Positions 1 through 10,910 of a stretch of DNA of 64,000 nucleotides are shown here, one piece after another; position 1 is the first letter of the stretch, and each line of letters opens with the position of its first letter. The stretch comes from Molanna angustata. Lineage: Eukaryota; Arthropoda; Insecta; Trichoptera; Molannidae. The stretch lies in the NCBI GenBank assembly GCA_963576475.1, contig OY754984.1, positions 19,679,215 through 19,743,214 on the forward strand, in the 5' to 3' direction. The translations under genes were made by a program, and so were the position numbers. The notes beneath the pieces are model-generated. The model was not told the origin of the DNA. It was given only the letters and a program-made list of their open reading frames with translations, and made no database searches.

Positions 1-19
1 CTTTGTTGGTATGTGTTTT

Positions 20-238
20 GTTTTGCTGTGGCACAGTTGGCAAGCTGCTCAAATTCTGTGCGGGCATCCTGGGTTCGATTCCCAGCAGAGTAGAAATTTA
101 TTTAAATTCAGTTCTCATGTCACGTAAATATTGCTTCTCTGGGCTGGAAGCACTGGTTAGTTGGAAGAAATTGACACACAGCAATAAACTCGCCACTTGC
201 ACAGGGTGCAAGGAAGTGTTGATGATTTATTTATTTAT
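20..238 (+). repeat. tRNA-derived SINE, family 2, copy a
   Basis: The head (about 28-95) is tRNA-like: 'GTGGCACAGTTGGCAAGC' resembles a Pol III A box and 'GGTTCGATTCCC' a B box. A conserved body follows and a tail with 'TTGGAAGAAATTG', ending in a TTTA-type simple repeat. The same unit recurs at 15806-15968, 20397-20590, 25742-25930 and 47738-47940, so this is a dispersed SINE and not a tRNA gene. Confidence 0.75.
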
Positions 239-254
239 GTGCAAAAGGTTTCTG

Positions 255-577
255 GAAGGACATCCGGGAGAAAGAAGGAAGGAGGTCTGGCCAAGACTAT
301 GATGGGAGCATAAAGTTAGGATGGATGCAAAATAACTGCTACGAAGAATTGGAGGACCTCAGCGGAGGACTGGAGGAGTTGGGAGGCGATGGCTGACGGA
401 AGCCAAGGCTCAATAGGGGCTGTAGGGCCATCGAAGAAGAAGGTATATGTGCAAATCGCACCCCTCCACGATGAAAATTTTCAAGTTATTTGTCTTAAAA
501 TATACGTGGGGATGGAGACACGTACACCTATCGCTGGTTATTTCACATTGTGGGATATCCTGCTGTGATGATATGTA
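255..577 (+). pseudogene. Decayed LINE C-terminus plus 3' UTR
   Basis: In shifting frames 255-445 reads like the C-terminal tail of an RTE-like or similar non-LTR reverse transcriptase (GRP...RWLTEAKAQ-type motifs with stops). 446-577 continues into a repeat ending 'CACATTGTGGGATAT...GTGATGATATG'. Relatives of that 3' segment recur near 10855, 13826 (minus), 18540, 18928 (minus) and 26040, several ending in ATGT or GAAT simple repeats, as LINE 3' tails do. Nothing here is functional. It ends 17 bp from the stop codon of the minus-strand peptide gene. Confidence 0.5.
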
Positions 578-594
578 CATATGCAATATCCATT

Positions 595-2558
595 TTATAA
601 CAATCCATTACCACGTCTGTTATTCATGTTTCCCGATCCTCTGCCGATGATGCTGGTTAGAATCCTCAGTATCTTGCGACTTAGGATGCCAAACTTTCTC
701 AATATTGGAATAATATTGATGGATTGTTGATCACGAGGACTTTCCATTAAATCATTGTATCGGTGTTGATACAAGCCTCTATCGAAGCGATTACCAAAAT
801 GAATACTTCCCTAAAAATAAAACAGTATTTATAAATACATACATGTATCATTATAGGATCGTGCTAATAATCACCTGCTGTGGGGGCTGGACATCCCTGC
901 AAAATGGCTTAGCTGTTCAGAGTTCTTTCAAACTCATTTGTTTTGTGTGTTGTACGTGAACAGCTGTGGTCTCAACAAATGTTTAAATATTTATTTATTT
1001 TACGTATTGTATGGATATTTTATATAGATAATAGGTTCAATTCCGAAGACGAATTTAAATTTGAATAAACACTAGTCATTAAAAACAAAAATATGTTCAC
1101 CAGAACTGTCACATTAAAATATATGCATTTTATAATACACTAGTGATGTTCTTTTGTCATTTTAATATCCTTTTTTTCAATCTTCAGAATAGCAAAAAAT
1201 ACACAAAATGAACTAGTTCATGTAACACATGAGATCCAACTGTCGATAGCGATAGTATGTATAGTTGAAGAATATGTACCAAAATATAAACCCATAAATC
1301 CAAATTATTGAAAATTTTAACACATGTTGGTATGTATGTCAAGATAGGATAGTATGGAGGTCAGTCTTTTTTCCTACCCAGAATATGAAAACAGCATGAT
1401 GGTATATATGTATGTTTGGAGATTTAAGTATCAAACTATTAAGTCTTCTTAGATATTGTGTATAGGCGACTGCCATACAAATTGTATATGCAACGTAAAA
1501 ATATACGATTCGGCGCAGTTCAGGGGTGACATCTGTGCAAGAGCATTTTCACCTCATGTATAAGGACTGTAATTTTTTTTTTTAAATAAAAATGAATACA
1601 TCTTCCTAAGTTCCCTAAAATAAGCAAATAAATGCTTGTGCTTAGGTGAACGAAATCGGTCGAGGCAGGATTCGAACTCGCGACCACTGGATTACTAGCC
1701 CAGCGCGCTAACCGCTTTGCCACCGACCCATCTATTGTTTACAAAAACCAATTTCTCAGTAGATGACATTATAAAAAGGTTTCTTCGATATTTCATAGAT
1801 GGCTATGGTATTATTTCAGCTTAGTTTCTAAACGATCAGTCTCTCGTTATTAAAATATAGAGAACTTTCATAAATTGCATTGATAAGGGAACTCAACAAG
1901 AAGGCATAATTGGTGAACGTTGCGCAAGCGCATAAAGTGATCACGTAAGCCAGCAGATGACAGGTTGTAGGCCCTGTAGGTGGCTTGAGTTCCTGGTTCT
2001 CCTATAATATTCCAACATTGTCTCTATTGAGATGTTAAAAATAAAATGAATTAATTTGACAAAATTCTAATACTTTTTCAAAATAGAACCCGAATATGCA
2101 GGAAATCAAAGAAACGAACGTACAAATAAAATGACTATGTAGCAAAATATATACTTACTAAACTGTATTAAACTGTCATTATTTGCAAAATGATCTTTCC
2201 TCATTACAGATCATTTTTACTTCCTTGATAGTAATTATATCAACTATGCAATTTTAAAACAAATCAATTAAGTAAGGAGTAGAATACTTAATACCCTTGC
2301 TTTTAGATTGAAAGTATGTATGAATGATTTATCATATTGCTTTCAAGACATTAAAAACTCCCTTTAAAATGGCACCGGAACACCGTATCACTGCGTTATA
2401 TAAGAAAAATAGCTATGTTTATAACCATTTTGCTACGTTGCCAAATCTAAATTCACAGCTTTGTCTTTGAAATATCACAAAAAAATTTTACTCACCTCGA
2501 TAATTTGGATTGTTGCCATGATAATAACAATTAAAATCAATATATTTTTTGAATCCAT
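595..2558 (-). CDS. Small secreted cationic peptide (two exons)
   Basis: I do not recognise this gene; I assembled it from two exons. Exon 1 is 2496-2558 (ATG at 2558-2556, 21 codons, donor GAG|GTGAG). Exon 2 is 595-810 (acceptor TTTTTAG|GG, 71 codons, then TAA). Both splice sites are phase 0. The 92-residue product has a hydrophobic signal peptide (residues about 6-21, rich in I/L/V) and a mature part with no cysteine, 12 Arg/Lys and 4 Asp/Glu. Residues 51-77 form a likely amphipathic cationic helix with basic residues at 59, 60, 66, 67 and 70, ending in Gly. The tail is Gly/Asn/Arg-rich. By analogy this could be an antimicrobial-type or other membrane-active secreted peptide, or a peptide precursor; that is inference. 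The 1.7-kb intron holds a Helentron-like fragment and a SINE; 1734-2495 shows nothing else. Another exon inside the intron cannot be excluded. Confidence 0.6.
1213..1490 (-). mobile_element. Helentron-like element, 3' end (copy c)
   Basis: On the minus strand this ends with an inverted motif 'ATCGACAGTTGGAT', a hairpin (stem CATGT/ACATG, loop GTT) and terminal CTAG at 1216-1213. The rest matches 50260-50428 plus 56712-56844 and the end of the window. The 5' part, including any (TG)n tract, is missing. It lies in the intron of the small peptide gene. Confidence 0.55.
1584..1733 (-). repeat. tRNA-derived SINE, family 1, copy a
   Basis: The minus strand carries 'GGTGGCAAAGCGGTTAGCGC' (A-box region), an anticodon-like loop CTAGTAA as in tRNA-Thr(AGT), and 'CGAGTTCGAATCC' (B box). 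A shared unrelated body follows, containing 'TTCGTTCACC' and 'GGAAGATGTAT'. Other copies lie at 24868, 44759 and 59396. The shared non-tRNA tail makes it a SINE and not a tRNA gene. Confidence 0.8.
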
Positions 2559-2615
2559 TATAATATTGGTTGGCAAAAGAGTACCAATATGTAAGATATA
2601 GGTCTTTAAATGATA

Positions 2616-2652
2616 TTAGTTGAGATTTTCGATAATCCTTAGAATATATAAT
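2616..2652 (-). promoter_or_regulatory. Possible core promoter of the small peptide gene
   Basis: On the minus strand a TATATA run (2645-2651) lies about 25-30 bases upstream of TCAACT (2618-2623), which resembles an arthropod initiator. That would give a leader of roughly 60 bases before the ATG at 2558. AT-rich DNA makes chance TATA matches common. Confidence 0.3.
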
Positions 2653-3534
2653 ATTAATGAAAACAGATAAAAAAAATTATCTCTCTTCATTTTGGAAATT
2701 CATAGATTAAACACGGAGGGTTCTTGAAAAAGGAATTGTGTCAAATTTTGCTGAAATAAGCAACATTTTTCAACGTGGGCTGTAGTGTAGTAAAATTAAT
2801 GCATGACAAGCATTTAATTTTAGCTTATAAAAATGATGTGCTTGCGTTTTTATGTTGACGTAAATTTGAGTTCGATATTATTGTGACCAAACGTTATGAA
2901 AAATATGGTCAAAATGACTCCTCACTAACCCAAGGGGATATAGTGGGGAGTTATGATTTCACAATTTTTAAGGCTATTATTTTTATTGCAGATTATCAAT
3001 TAGTATCATGCTGGGATTGTATTCTGAAAGTTTCATCACAATGTATCTGTGTGTGTGTGCTATGTGCTATGTATGGTGTGTTTATCTTACTTTATCGATT
3101 ATAGACTAAAGTACTCATTCGATTCTTTTCAAATTTTGCAAATATGCATATTTAATACTCGTTTAGAAGGATATCTGAATAGTGCTTCTCAATTTTTTTA
3201 ACTGTCAAATATTTCAAAGTGACCCCAAGCTCAGGAAACTAAAAATTTGAAATTTTTATTTTCATATTGGTAAAAAGGCACACCACTTTCATAAAATGGC
3301 ATTGTAGAGTTATCAAGTTTTCGTAATTAAATATTTAAATTAAAAATAATTTAACAAACACATTTCATGAAAATGCTGAATGTTTTCCATATAAAATTTG
3401 AATACTTTATAGAATTACTTGTTAGTGAGGAGTGTAGCGTTGGCCACAACCCACTCATTAAGAATTATGTTATGTCAACTTGGTTCTTGCATGAGGTATT
3501 AGAAAGTGCGCATTATTATAGTTGAAGAGATTTA
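2653..3534. other. AT-rich intergenic, no gene seen
   Basis: No coding exon is recognisable. The only structure noted is a 12-bp inverted pair, CTCCTCACTAAC near 2917 and GTTAGTGAGGAG near 3421, which could bracket an old ~0.5-kb element. Confidence 0.4.
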
Positions 3535-3668
3535 AACATTCGGACGGGAATCAATAAAATCTTTGAAAGCGGTTTGGACTGCCCCATTGGAGTTGAATTT
3601 TTTCCCTTGCAAGAAGTTATCATTCATTGCAAGAAAATAGGGGAAGACCAAAAAATACATGAATGGCG
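3535..3668 (-). pseudogene. Mariner transposase C-terminal remnant
   Basis: The minus strand encodes a stretch resembling the C-terminus of mariner transposases: LQGKKFNSN followed by AVQTAFKDFIDSRP, then a stop. Upstream, the expected PDL...DYHLF region is only vaguely visible. About 45 residues of a ~345-residue protein survive, and I see no terminal inverted repeats around it. Confidence 0.6.
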
Positions 3669-4255
3669 CAAAGGAGTTCACAATTGATGAAACAAGAATT
3701 GACATCGGAGGCGGCCCAGAACCGAAGAGTGTACAGCCTGAGGACGAGGAGAGCTGACCCCAACAGTCTTCATCGACGATAAGTTGGGAAGAGACCATCG
3801 AGGGAGATCGTGATCCACTTCCACGCCGGCGACGCTATAGAGCCCATTGGCCCTGTTCACCACCGGACGCAGCCGCAACATCGGACAAACACAAAATATC
3901 CACCATCCATTGGGTTCAACCACTGCCCCCGAGAATCCAACCTCAAACGGCGGGGCAACCGCTCAAGATCAGCAGCCGGGGCAAGCCCCTAGCACAACCG
4001 ATCGTACGGAAGGGCTTGCCCCCGCACCCCTCGGTCCTCGTGTTGGCGTCCGAAAGCTTGGCGGGCTAACACCGGGGGCATCCGACGCAATCATCACCTG
4101 TCAGATTTGACGTCACAGATGTCAACACCAGGATGTCTGACCCGACGTCTGCGCCGGCGGTGTGCCCGGACCAAACAACATTCGCCACAGTTGACGAGTC
4201 ATCCCAGGAAGAAGAAGAGATCATTGATTGCAAGATTTGTCTGATGGTACTCAAT
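3669..4255 (+). other. GC-rich decayed coding-like segment
   Basis: This is a GC-rich island in AT-rich flanks, with Pro/Ala/Gln-rich reading frames broken by at least two stops or frameshifts (in-frame TGA near 3752, shift near 4075). The last stretch is acidic and then reads IIDCKICLMVL before an AT-rich boundary near 4255. Composition suggests an old retroelement ORF1 or a processed pseudogene. I do not recognise the family. Confidence 0.3.
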
Positions 4256-4880
4256 ACTTTGAAAAACCTAGTAGGTACAATATATTGAAGAGCCGTTTCA
4301 AAGAAAATAACTCATGAATAGCATTTCACTTTCTTGTCACATGGTATGAAATCCCTAAAGAAGGTAGTCAGAGTCAACAAAGCAGTTTAATATTATCAAT
4401 GCTATGTGTGGTGGCAGTAAACTGGCAGTAAAAATACTATTGTAAATAGTATTTTTCAAAATATGTTTATATTCTTGCTGTTATATATTTCTTCAGTATA
4501 AAAGGAGGTATTTTACCAGGTGAAACATAGCTTGTACGAAAACACAGAAATTTGTCTAAATGTAATTGTTTAAACATTTAAATTTGGTCTTAGTGTTAAG
4601 CATAACAATAACTTCACAATTTATATTGATATTTTCAAGGTTTATAGATGGTGTTATTATAAAACTTTGGAGAAGTCAACTATGTGCAACTAGGGCCGAA
4701 CATTCGGCTTCGGCCAAAAAAAGAACCACCGGCTTCGGCAAAAAGTAAGCCAAAGTATCTATCAACTTCTAAAAACAGAATAGCTTGTACGAAAATGCGC
4801 AAAATTGTATAAATAATACTGATATTTTCATGGTATACAAACAATATTATTATAAAACTTCTTAGCAGTCAAACCTTCAG
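4256..4880. other. AT-rich DNA with a CTTCGGC-repeat patch
   Basis: No gene is seen. 4690-4745 contains several CTTCGGC/GCCGAA motifs; a similar patch lies at 25487-25570. They look like copies of one dispersed low-copy repeat. Confidence 0.3.
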
Positions 4881-5260
4881 CTTCGGCCAGTCTTGTTCTT
4901 CTATCATGCCGGTAGCGCCCTAAACTCCCTTCCCAGACCAATAAGTCAGGGTTGAGATGATCCCCCAAGTTGGCTCTTCCCACAAGTCCCCTTGCACAAC
5001 AAGCTTTGCAAGAAAAGGCTAGGCAACCATACTCCCCAAGAACCATCCGAGTCTCTGTCCCCAGGGAAGAACCTTCCATGGTGTCTTTGGAAAATTTTGA
5101 ACAGACCGAGAATGGGGTGTGGAAAGAGTGAGGCCAATTTGGCGAGATGGGGAATGTCGGAGAATAACCAAGATGGACATTGTTTCTGCGGCGCATAGCC
5201 GACGATGGCACACCTGTTGGAGGCCAAAATCTTATCTTTAATCAGACACTAGAAATAATA
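4881..5260 (+). pseudogene. LINE reverse-transcriptase C-terminal fragment
   Basis: The plus strand, with frame changes, reads like the C-terminal region of a non-LTR retrotransposon ORF2: a helix-rich stretch, then LPWCLWKILNRPRMGCG, NLARWGMSE, HCFCGA and, after a stop, TMAHLLE. This is the CxCG...HLLxCP pattern typical after the RT domain. The related fragment at 10470-10735 (minus) has LNRPRTGVGR and CDCG. It is broken and lacks the RT core. Confidence 0.6.
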
Positions 5261-5374
5261 AATAATATGCATGTTCCGTAAAAATCAGCAATTATGGTTA
5301 TCATATTTGTACAATTAACTACTGTTGTAAATATTGAGATTCTCAGCAAAAAATCATCAAGGCCTTTCTAGTAC

Positions 5375-5411
5375 TATTTAATACAACAATAACATTATTA
5401 TTTTTATCAGT
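5375..5411 (+). promoter_or_regulatory. Possible core promoter of the repeat protein gene
   Basis: TATTTAA at 5375-5381 lies about 30 bases before TCAGTTT (5407-5413), a match to the arthropod initiator TCAGT. This predicts a leader of about 56 bases before the ATG at 5465. The spacing is right but there is no other support. Confidence 0.4.
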
Positions 5412-5464
5412 TTCTAAATAAACGTGTACCATTTGCATGTTGTGATAATCTGGAATAGATAATA

Positions 5465-8400
5465 ATGGGTTATCGTAAAGCTTTTTTGGTTGTACTTCTG
5501 CAGTTTTTACATGTAAGTATCATTTAAAAATTGATAATGAAAGTGTTGACTAAACGAAAATCAAAGATAACAATTGGAATATAACTGAGTACAATTATTT
5601 CAAACTTCTGGAACATCTTTTATAAAATCAAAACTTAGTGTTCAAAACACCGAATGACCCATAACAATAAATCTCAAATATCAGTAACTAAGAAAGAAAT
5701 TTTTGACTAATTTTAATGATTCCAGGTTCATATTAATTTTTCGACTGAAAGTATTTAAATTTTTGTGAAAAATATATGTTCTAACAAAACATTTTTTAAT
5801 ATGACTAACTCTTCCATTTAATTTAATATGACTAAGACCCGAATTCATAGTACTAGGTAACTAAATACTAACTCCTAACCTCACTGGAGTATTTAGTATT
5901 CTTAAGTTAGCAATTGCGTTGCAGAGACATCACTAACTAAGTACTAAATACTACGCCAAAAAAGGTCGATGGCATAGAATTTCACATTATTGTGTACGAA
6001 GAAGTTTTCTATGAGTTTTTTTTCTATGAGTTTTTTTTCACACATGTAACCAAGCTCACATAAATCGCATCTCGTATAGATCGCTGAATACTCTATTTGG
6101 TATTTGATTTGACAAAATTACCAAATAGATATTTGACGAAGTCACTAAACTCATCATTCATCGAAATCATCTTGTATTTTAGTATTAAATCCCTCGTAAG
6201 GTTCCTAGCGATCAACCTTACTTTTGACAATTCGGAAATGGTAGTTTATGCAGACGCGCATGCGCTAAGTATTTATATATGTCTCTGCAATACAATTCTC
6301 ATACAAAAACGTCGTAGCATCCTCCAGTTAGAAAGCCATGTGATCTCCTAACTTATGTGAGTGACTGTGCAATAAAAACATGCTTAGTATTTAGAATTTA
6401 GTATTTAGGTCGGACTCTGCATTCGGACCTAAGACTAGTTTATTTTTTGATAGATAACACATTAATAAATAAATGAGTGATTTTCAATCTCCCCTTAACA
6501 AGAGGATGCGAATAAAATAGACAATATGATTCGAAAAATAGATCAAACCATGAAGGTATAATATACGATCAAACATTGATTTTGAGAAGAATGATAAAAA
6601 ACCGAGCATTTGTTCTGGTGAATTTTATCTATGCATAATAGACTTTCCAATCAGTGCACTATTTTTAATAAAAAAATTGTGTTCAATAATTCACTGTGTA
6701 CGGGCTGCCAATAAAAAATAGAATAATATGTCAGATAGAAAGTCTTTTCGCTTATAGTATGTATAAACTTGTAATGAAATATCTTTGGTTGTACCATTTG
6801 TATCTGGCAGGTTTTGATGACATTAAAAAGGTTACATTCTAATGAACAAATTCGAAACAATATAAATTCTATTATAAAAAAGGAAAAAATGCAACGCAAG
6901 CCGCGGAAAAAAATTGTGACGTTTATGGACCTAATGCAGTGTCATTAAGAGTATCACAAAGTTCGTTTAAGCATTTTCAATCCGGGAATTTTGATGTCAA
7001 AGATGCACCTCGCTCTGGTCACCCTGTTACGGATAAAATGGTCGCCATTTTTGAAAAAGTGAAACAAGATCGGCATATTAGTAGTTCCAACATAGCTGAA
7101 GAACTGGGAATAGTCCACAAAACAGTTTTGACCAATTTGATAAAAGCTGGGTACAAAAAAAAGCTCGATATTTGGGTGCCAAATGAGCTCACTGAAAGAA
7201 ACCTAATGAACCATTTAGGATTCTTTATTGAGACGTAATGAAACCGAACCGTTTTTGAAGAGATTGATAACTGGTGATGAAAAGTAGATTATGTACGAAA
7301 AGAATGTGTGAAAAAGGTCTTCACAGACTGCGGCTAAACCCGGGTTTACTCGCAAAAACATGATGCTGTGTGTATGGTGGGATTAGAAGGACATTGTTCA
7401 TTATGAGCTTTTATCGCCGGGCAGAACCATTGATTCGGATCTCTACTGCCAACAAATGATTAGATTAAAGCAAGAAGTTGAGAGAATGCGGCCAGAATTG
7501 ATCAATAGAAAGGGTGTGGTCTTTCATCGCGATAACGCTAGATCATACACAGCTTTAGCCACACAGCAAAAATTAACAGAGTTTGGCTGGGAGGTTTTAG
7601 TACATCCGCCATATAGCCCTGACCTTGCATTCTTTAGGCAATGTCTGTTTGAATTCTTTAGGCAGTGTTAGGTTAACATCAAGAGAGGACTGCCAAAATT
7701 ACTTGTCGCGATTTTTGATCATGTCACTATCTACAAGATGGCAGAAAGTCATTGAACAAAATGTCACATATATATTTTAGTTAAATGTAAATAAACTTTG
7801 AAAAAAAAAATGTCTTGAGTATTCATATAAAATGCGAAGAAACTTTTTCCCCAACCTATTACATATTAGCTTTGCTTAACAATAATTTAATCTCGGACAT
7901 CATTGATTATTTAACATAATGGTTTTTACTAAAATTATATCTAATTTCAGGTTTTTGGAGAATGTGAATTGCATAGAGTTACAAGATCTGATCCAGGCAA
8001 TGCTGACACTGTAAAGTTTTTCATTGAGTGCCCGAAAGCAAACGATGAAGGAATGGTATCACAACCTTCAAATTCAGAACCAGTTGTTGAAAAGCCAGCA
8101 CAATCAGGAAAATTTAAATTAGCAAAATTAGGACATGACGAATCATTGCCATTGAAGAAATCTCTGGATTTCAAAATGAATCCTCTGAAGGAGGCTATAG
8201 AGAAACTTAGAATAAATTCAAACTTAGTCAAGGGCAATTTGAAACCGGTAGGATTCAACAGATTAAACCCTGGGTCTACTTTAAACGCAGTAAACCTACA
8301 AAACACATTACAAGACATTGTAGAAACTGATCCTGGTGTAGCATCTGAATTTGGGCAAATTTTTATAGACAATGCAGTAAAGCTATTAGACCAATCTGGA

Positions 8401-9903
8401 AACAGCGGAAGATTTGGCAAAATAGCACAGTCATTCTCAATTCCACAGCTATCTCCAGGAAATGCCGATGCTTTACTATCAAACTCAGATCTGGTTTCTA
8501 GATCTCAATCTCAACCTTCGATTGATCCATCAGAACCAAAAATATCTGAAAAATTGAAATCTTTTACAGATAAGCTTAGAAAATCAATGACCTCACTCAG
8601 TGAAAAGCTTAAGAAAAATAACCCTATTTCCGACACATCTGCATCGAATTCAGACATTGTCGCTAAGACAAATAGTCTACCTGAGGACGAGACCAATAAA
8701 CTCAATATGCCGGAAGGTCCTTTATCGTTCTTAGAAAAAATTAAAAAATCTATTTCATCTCCAGAAAAAATAGAATCAGCTAATACTATTGAAAGAAACG
8801 TTGAGGAAATTCAGGACACAGAACCAAAAGACATTTCAGCATCTTTAAACGAGAAACTACAATCTTTGAAAGACAGTTTCAAAAAATCACTTGAATTATC
8901 AGCGATTAATGAAAAACTTAGGAAGAAAATACCCTCGTTAAATCCACAAGCTGACGAAGAAAACAGTGCTGCAAACACAGAATTGGTCGCTCAATCACTT
9001 CCAGAGAACACAAAACCAGCAATTTCTAACCCATTACTAGATAAAATAAAAATGTTAACTGAAAAACAGACTGATTTGTTACATGCTGCTTCAAATAATG
9101 GACTCAAAGGACTCTTGAAGACTCCAACGAATCAAAATGACAATCCAGGTTCTGATATTGTATCTCAAAAGGAACCTTCTAAAATAGTTCCAGATGCACT
9201 GACAGCAAAAATAAAATCGCTCGCAAAAAAAGTGAGGGATGCGTTCAAAGAAACCGATTCAGACGAACCTCTCCTGAACAGATTTCGATCCATGACAAAT
9301 AATGCAGAAACACCAGACTCTGACGGGAGTCCATCAGACATTGTTGCAAACACAGATGATGCAGAAATGACAATGAGGAAAATACCAGAGGATGAACAAC
9401 ACATGGTCGAGTCAAATATGGATGAAATGGTACAAGCAGCTGAGGAAAATGTCGTTAATTTAACACCAGACAACCCCAAAACGGCGGATATTTGCAACTG
9501 CATCAAGACGGCTTTTCCGGAAAAATTTGAAAGGGGTCATTTTGTGATGAACGACCAGAAAAAGAATTTCAAGAAGTTGCTCAAGAAACCGTTTTCAAAA
9601 CTGGACAGAAACCTGCTCAAGTCCCCATTTTTAAAAAAGTCCCGTCAGTTTGGAAAGGGAGACGAAGACCTATCGGTAATGGCCGATGAAGTCAAACCCT
9701 CGATCGCGTTGCCGCCCGAGGGCATGGATTTGGAACTGAACGAAGTGGAAAGAGCCAAGATGGCCGAACAGGGCATCAAGAGTTTGTTGGAGTTCATAAA
9801 GATTGTAGACCAAGTTGATCAGTTTGTATCAACAAAAGCTCGTCGAGCCATATCCAAATTGGCGACCGTTTTGTCAGAAGACGAAGATGCAAGAATATTA
9901 TAG
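5465..9903 (+). CDS. Secreted Lys/Ser-rich repeat protein (two exons)
   Basis: I do not recognise a family. Exon 1 is 5465-5512 (16 codons, donor CAT|GTAAGT); exon 2 is 7951-9903 (acceptor TTTCAG|GTT); phase 0. The product is 666 residues. Residues 1-20 are a signal peptide (basic start, then FLVVLLQFL), so secretion is expected. Residues ~135-480 carry a repeated [S/T]-[D/E]-[I/L]-V-[A/S] motif at about 137, 195, 250, 309 (degenerate), 359, 417 and 478, a period of ~57, each followed by a linker and a Lys-rich amphipathic helix. The C-terminal 140 residues are non-repetitive, contain a CNC motif (531-533) and are encoded by visibly more GC-rich codons. The 2.4-kb intron holds a MITE and a mariner. 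An intact 1.95-kb reading frame amid decayed repeats argues for a real gene. A structural or glandular secreted protein is possible, but function is unknown. Confidence 0.8.
5831..6435. mobile_element. MITE with imperfect terminal inverted repeats
   Basis: The left end (AAGACCCGAATTCATAGT, then ACTAAATACTAA) is the imperfect inverse of the right end (inverse reads TAGGTCCGAATGCAGAGT, then CTAAATACTAAA). CTAAATACTA-type motifs recur inside. It is about 600 bp, has no transposase, and lies in the intron of the repeat protein gene. The exact ends are uncertain. Confidence 0.45.
6728..7860 (+). mobile_element. Defective mariner transposon
   Basis: A Tc1/mariner transposase pseudogene of mariner type inside the intron of the repeat protein gene. 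Visible pieces: FQSGNFDVKDAPRSGHP (end of the first HTH unit), a second HTH near 7070-7160, LDIWVPNELTERNL, the first catalytic Asp in LITGDEK followed at once by a stop, WWD, the second Asp in HRDNAR, and the third Asp in PYSPDLA, after which the frame is lost. Several stops and frameshifts and a damaged N-terminus make it inactive. The 3' end (AAGAAACTTTTTCCCCAACCTA) is a likely terminal inverted repeat; a degraded inverse (AGAAAGTCTTTTCGC) starts near 6733. Length ~1.13 kb against the usual ~1.28 kb. Confidence 0.8.
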
Positions 9904-10072
9904 TTGTAATTAACTTGAAAACGTTATTTTCAATTGATTTGTTTGTATCTTTTTTTACTTTTATACGAAATATTAATTAAATCACTGAAAAACTTAATTG
10001 AGTTTTCACTAATTTTCTGAGATTTAAAGAAAGAACCGAGTGTTCAGTTGAGCTCAAAATGAAGGATTCAGA

Positions 10073-10078
10073 AATAAA
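10073..10078 (+). terminator. Candidate poly(A) signal of the repeat protein gene
   Basis: AATAAA lies 170 bases after the TAG at 9901-9903, the first canonical signal downstream on this strand. Confidence 0.45.
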
Positions 10079-10099
10079 TGAGTAATGTTTCGAATATAG

Positions 10100-10910
10100 C
10101 TGTGAGGTATAGTTGTCGTCAAATAATTTGAACTTTTAGCCGAGAAGGGGGGGCGATTTACACGTAAACCAACGATGCAAAAAGACACAAATTTGCGCTC
10201 TGCGCAACCGGAAGCTCATTCAAGATGTTAGGCGAAAATTATACGGGCTTAGAATTGAGCTTCTACACTTTTCTATTAACATCGTTTTTGGGTGCCATGT
10301 AAAAGACGGGTAGTCGAAAATAAATAGGCAAAATAACATGTCACAAAGTTCAGTAATGAGGTTCGCCACCCATTCTGAATGTTGCCTGTTTAGGTGAGAC
10401 GAGACTAGTGTGTGGGCATACACACGTATGTCTTACTTTTATAAAGTTATGAAGTTATGCCACAGTCACATGTCGTTGGTATTCCCTGTTGCAGGAAGCC
10501 CCATGTGGACAAGTTATCCAGCGTTCTTCCAACGCCCGTCCTCGGTCTATTTAGTGACTTCCACGTACGCCACTCAACGTTGTGACCCGGGGGAAGACTT
10601 TCCTTAGGGCGGACGAAGTTGTCGGGGGCTTCTTGCTGCCATAGACGGAGCCTTTCCTGCTCAGGGCGAGATGGAAGTCCGGTATATAACATTGCAGCAG
10701 ACCATTGCACATCTGTGCAGCTGCCCCTCAAGTCCAGTCAACTGCACCATGCACAATCTTATGGTGGGCAATGATTGTGCTATCGACATTGCTAGGCACT
10801 GGCAGAAGATTGTATAAATGCGTTGCTGACACGATAGAAGAAGACAAGGTTATGCACACCTATCGCTGGTTACCCCACATAGTGGAATATGCCGTGATGG
10901 TATGAATGAA
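10100..10910. repeat. Composite of three dispersed repeats
   Basis: 10100-10230 is a repeat (CGAGAAGG...CAAATTTGCGCTCTGCGCAACC) found inverted at 18110-18235, with shorter relatives near 25450 and 27910. 10231-10460 matches 18240-18520 and its minus-strand relatives (TTCAGTAATGAGGTTCGCC, then GGTGAGACGAGACTAG). 10470-10735 minus is a LINE RT C-terminal fragment (LNRPRTGVGR, CDCG) like 4881-5260. 10850-10910 resumes the shared LINE-like 3' end (CACCTATCGCTGGTTACCCC). The LINE fragment appears to interrupt the second repeat. Confidence 0.5.

Noticed and set aside
3810..4110. Pro/Ala-rich plus-strand frames as a host gene
   Set aside because: Frames are broken by stops, there are no clear splice sites, and a mariner remnant lies beside them; kept only as a decayed segment.
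6939..7671. Mariner as an active transposon
   Set aside because: A stop directly after the first catalytic Asp, several frameshifts and loss of the C-terminus make it inactive.
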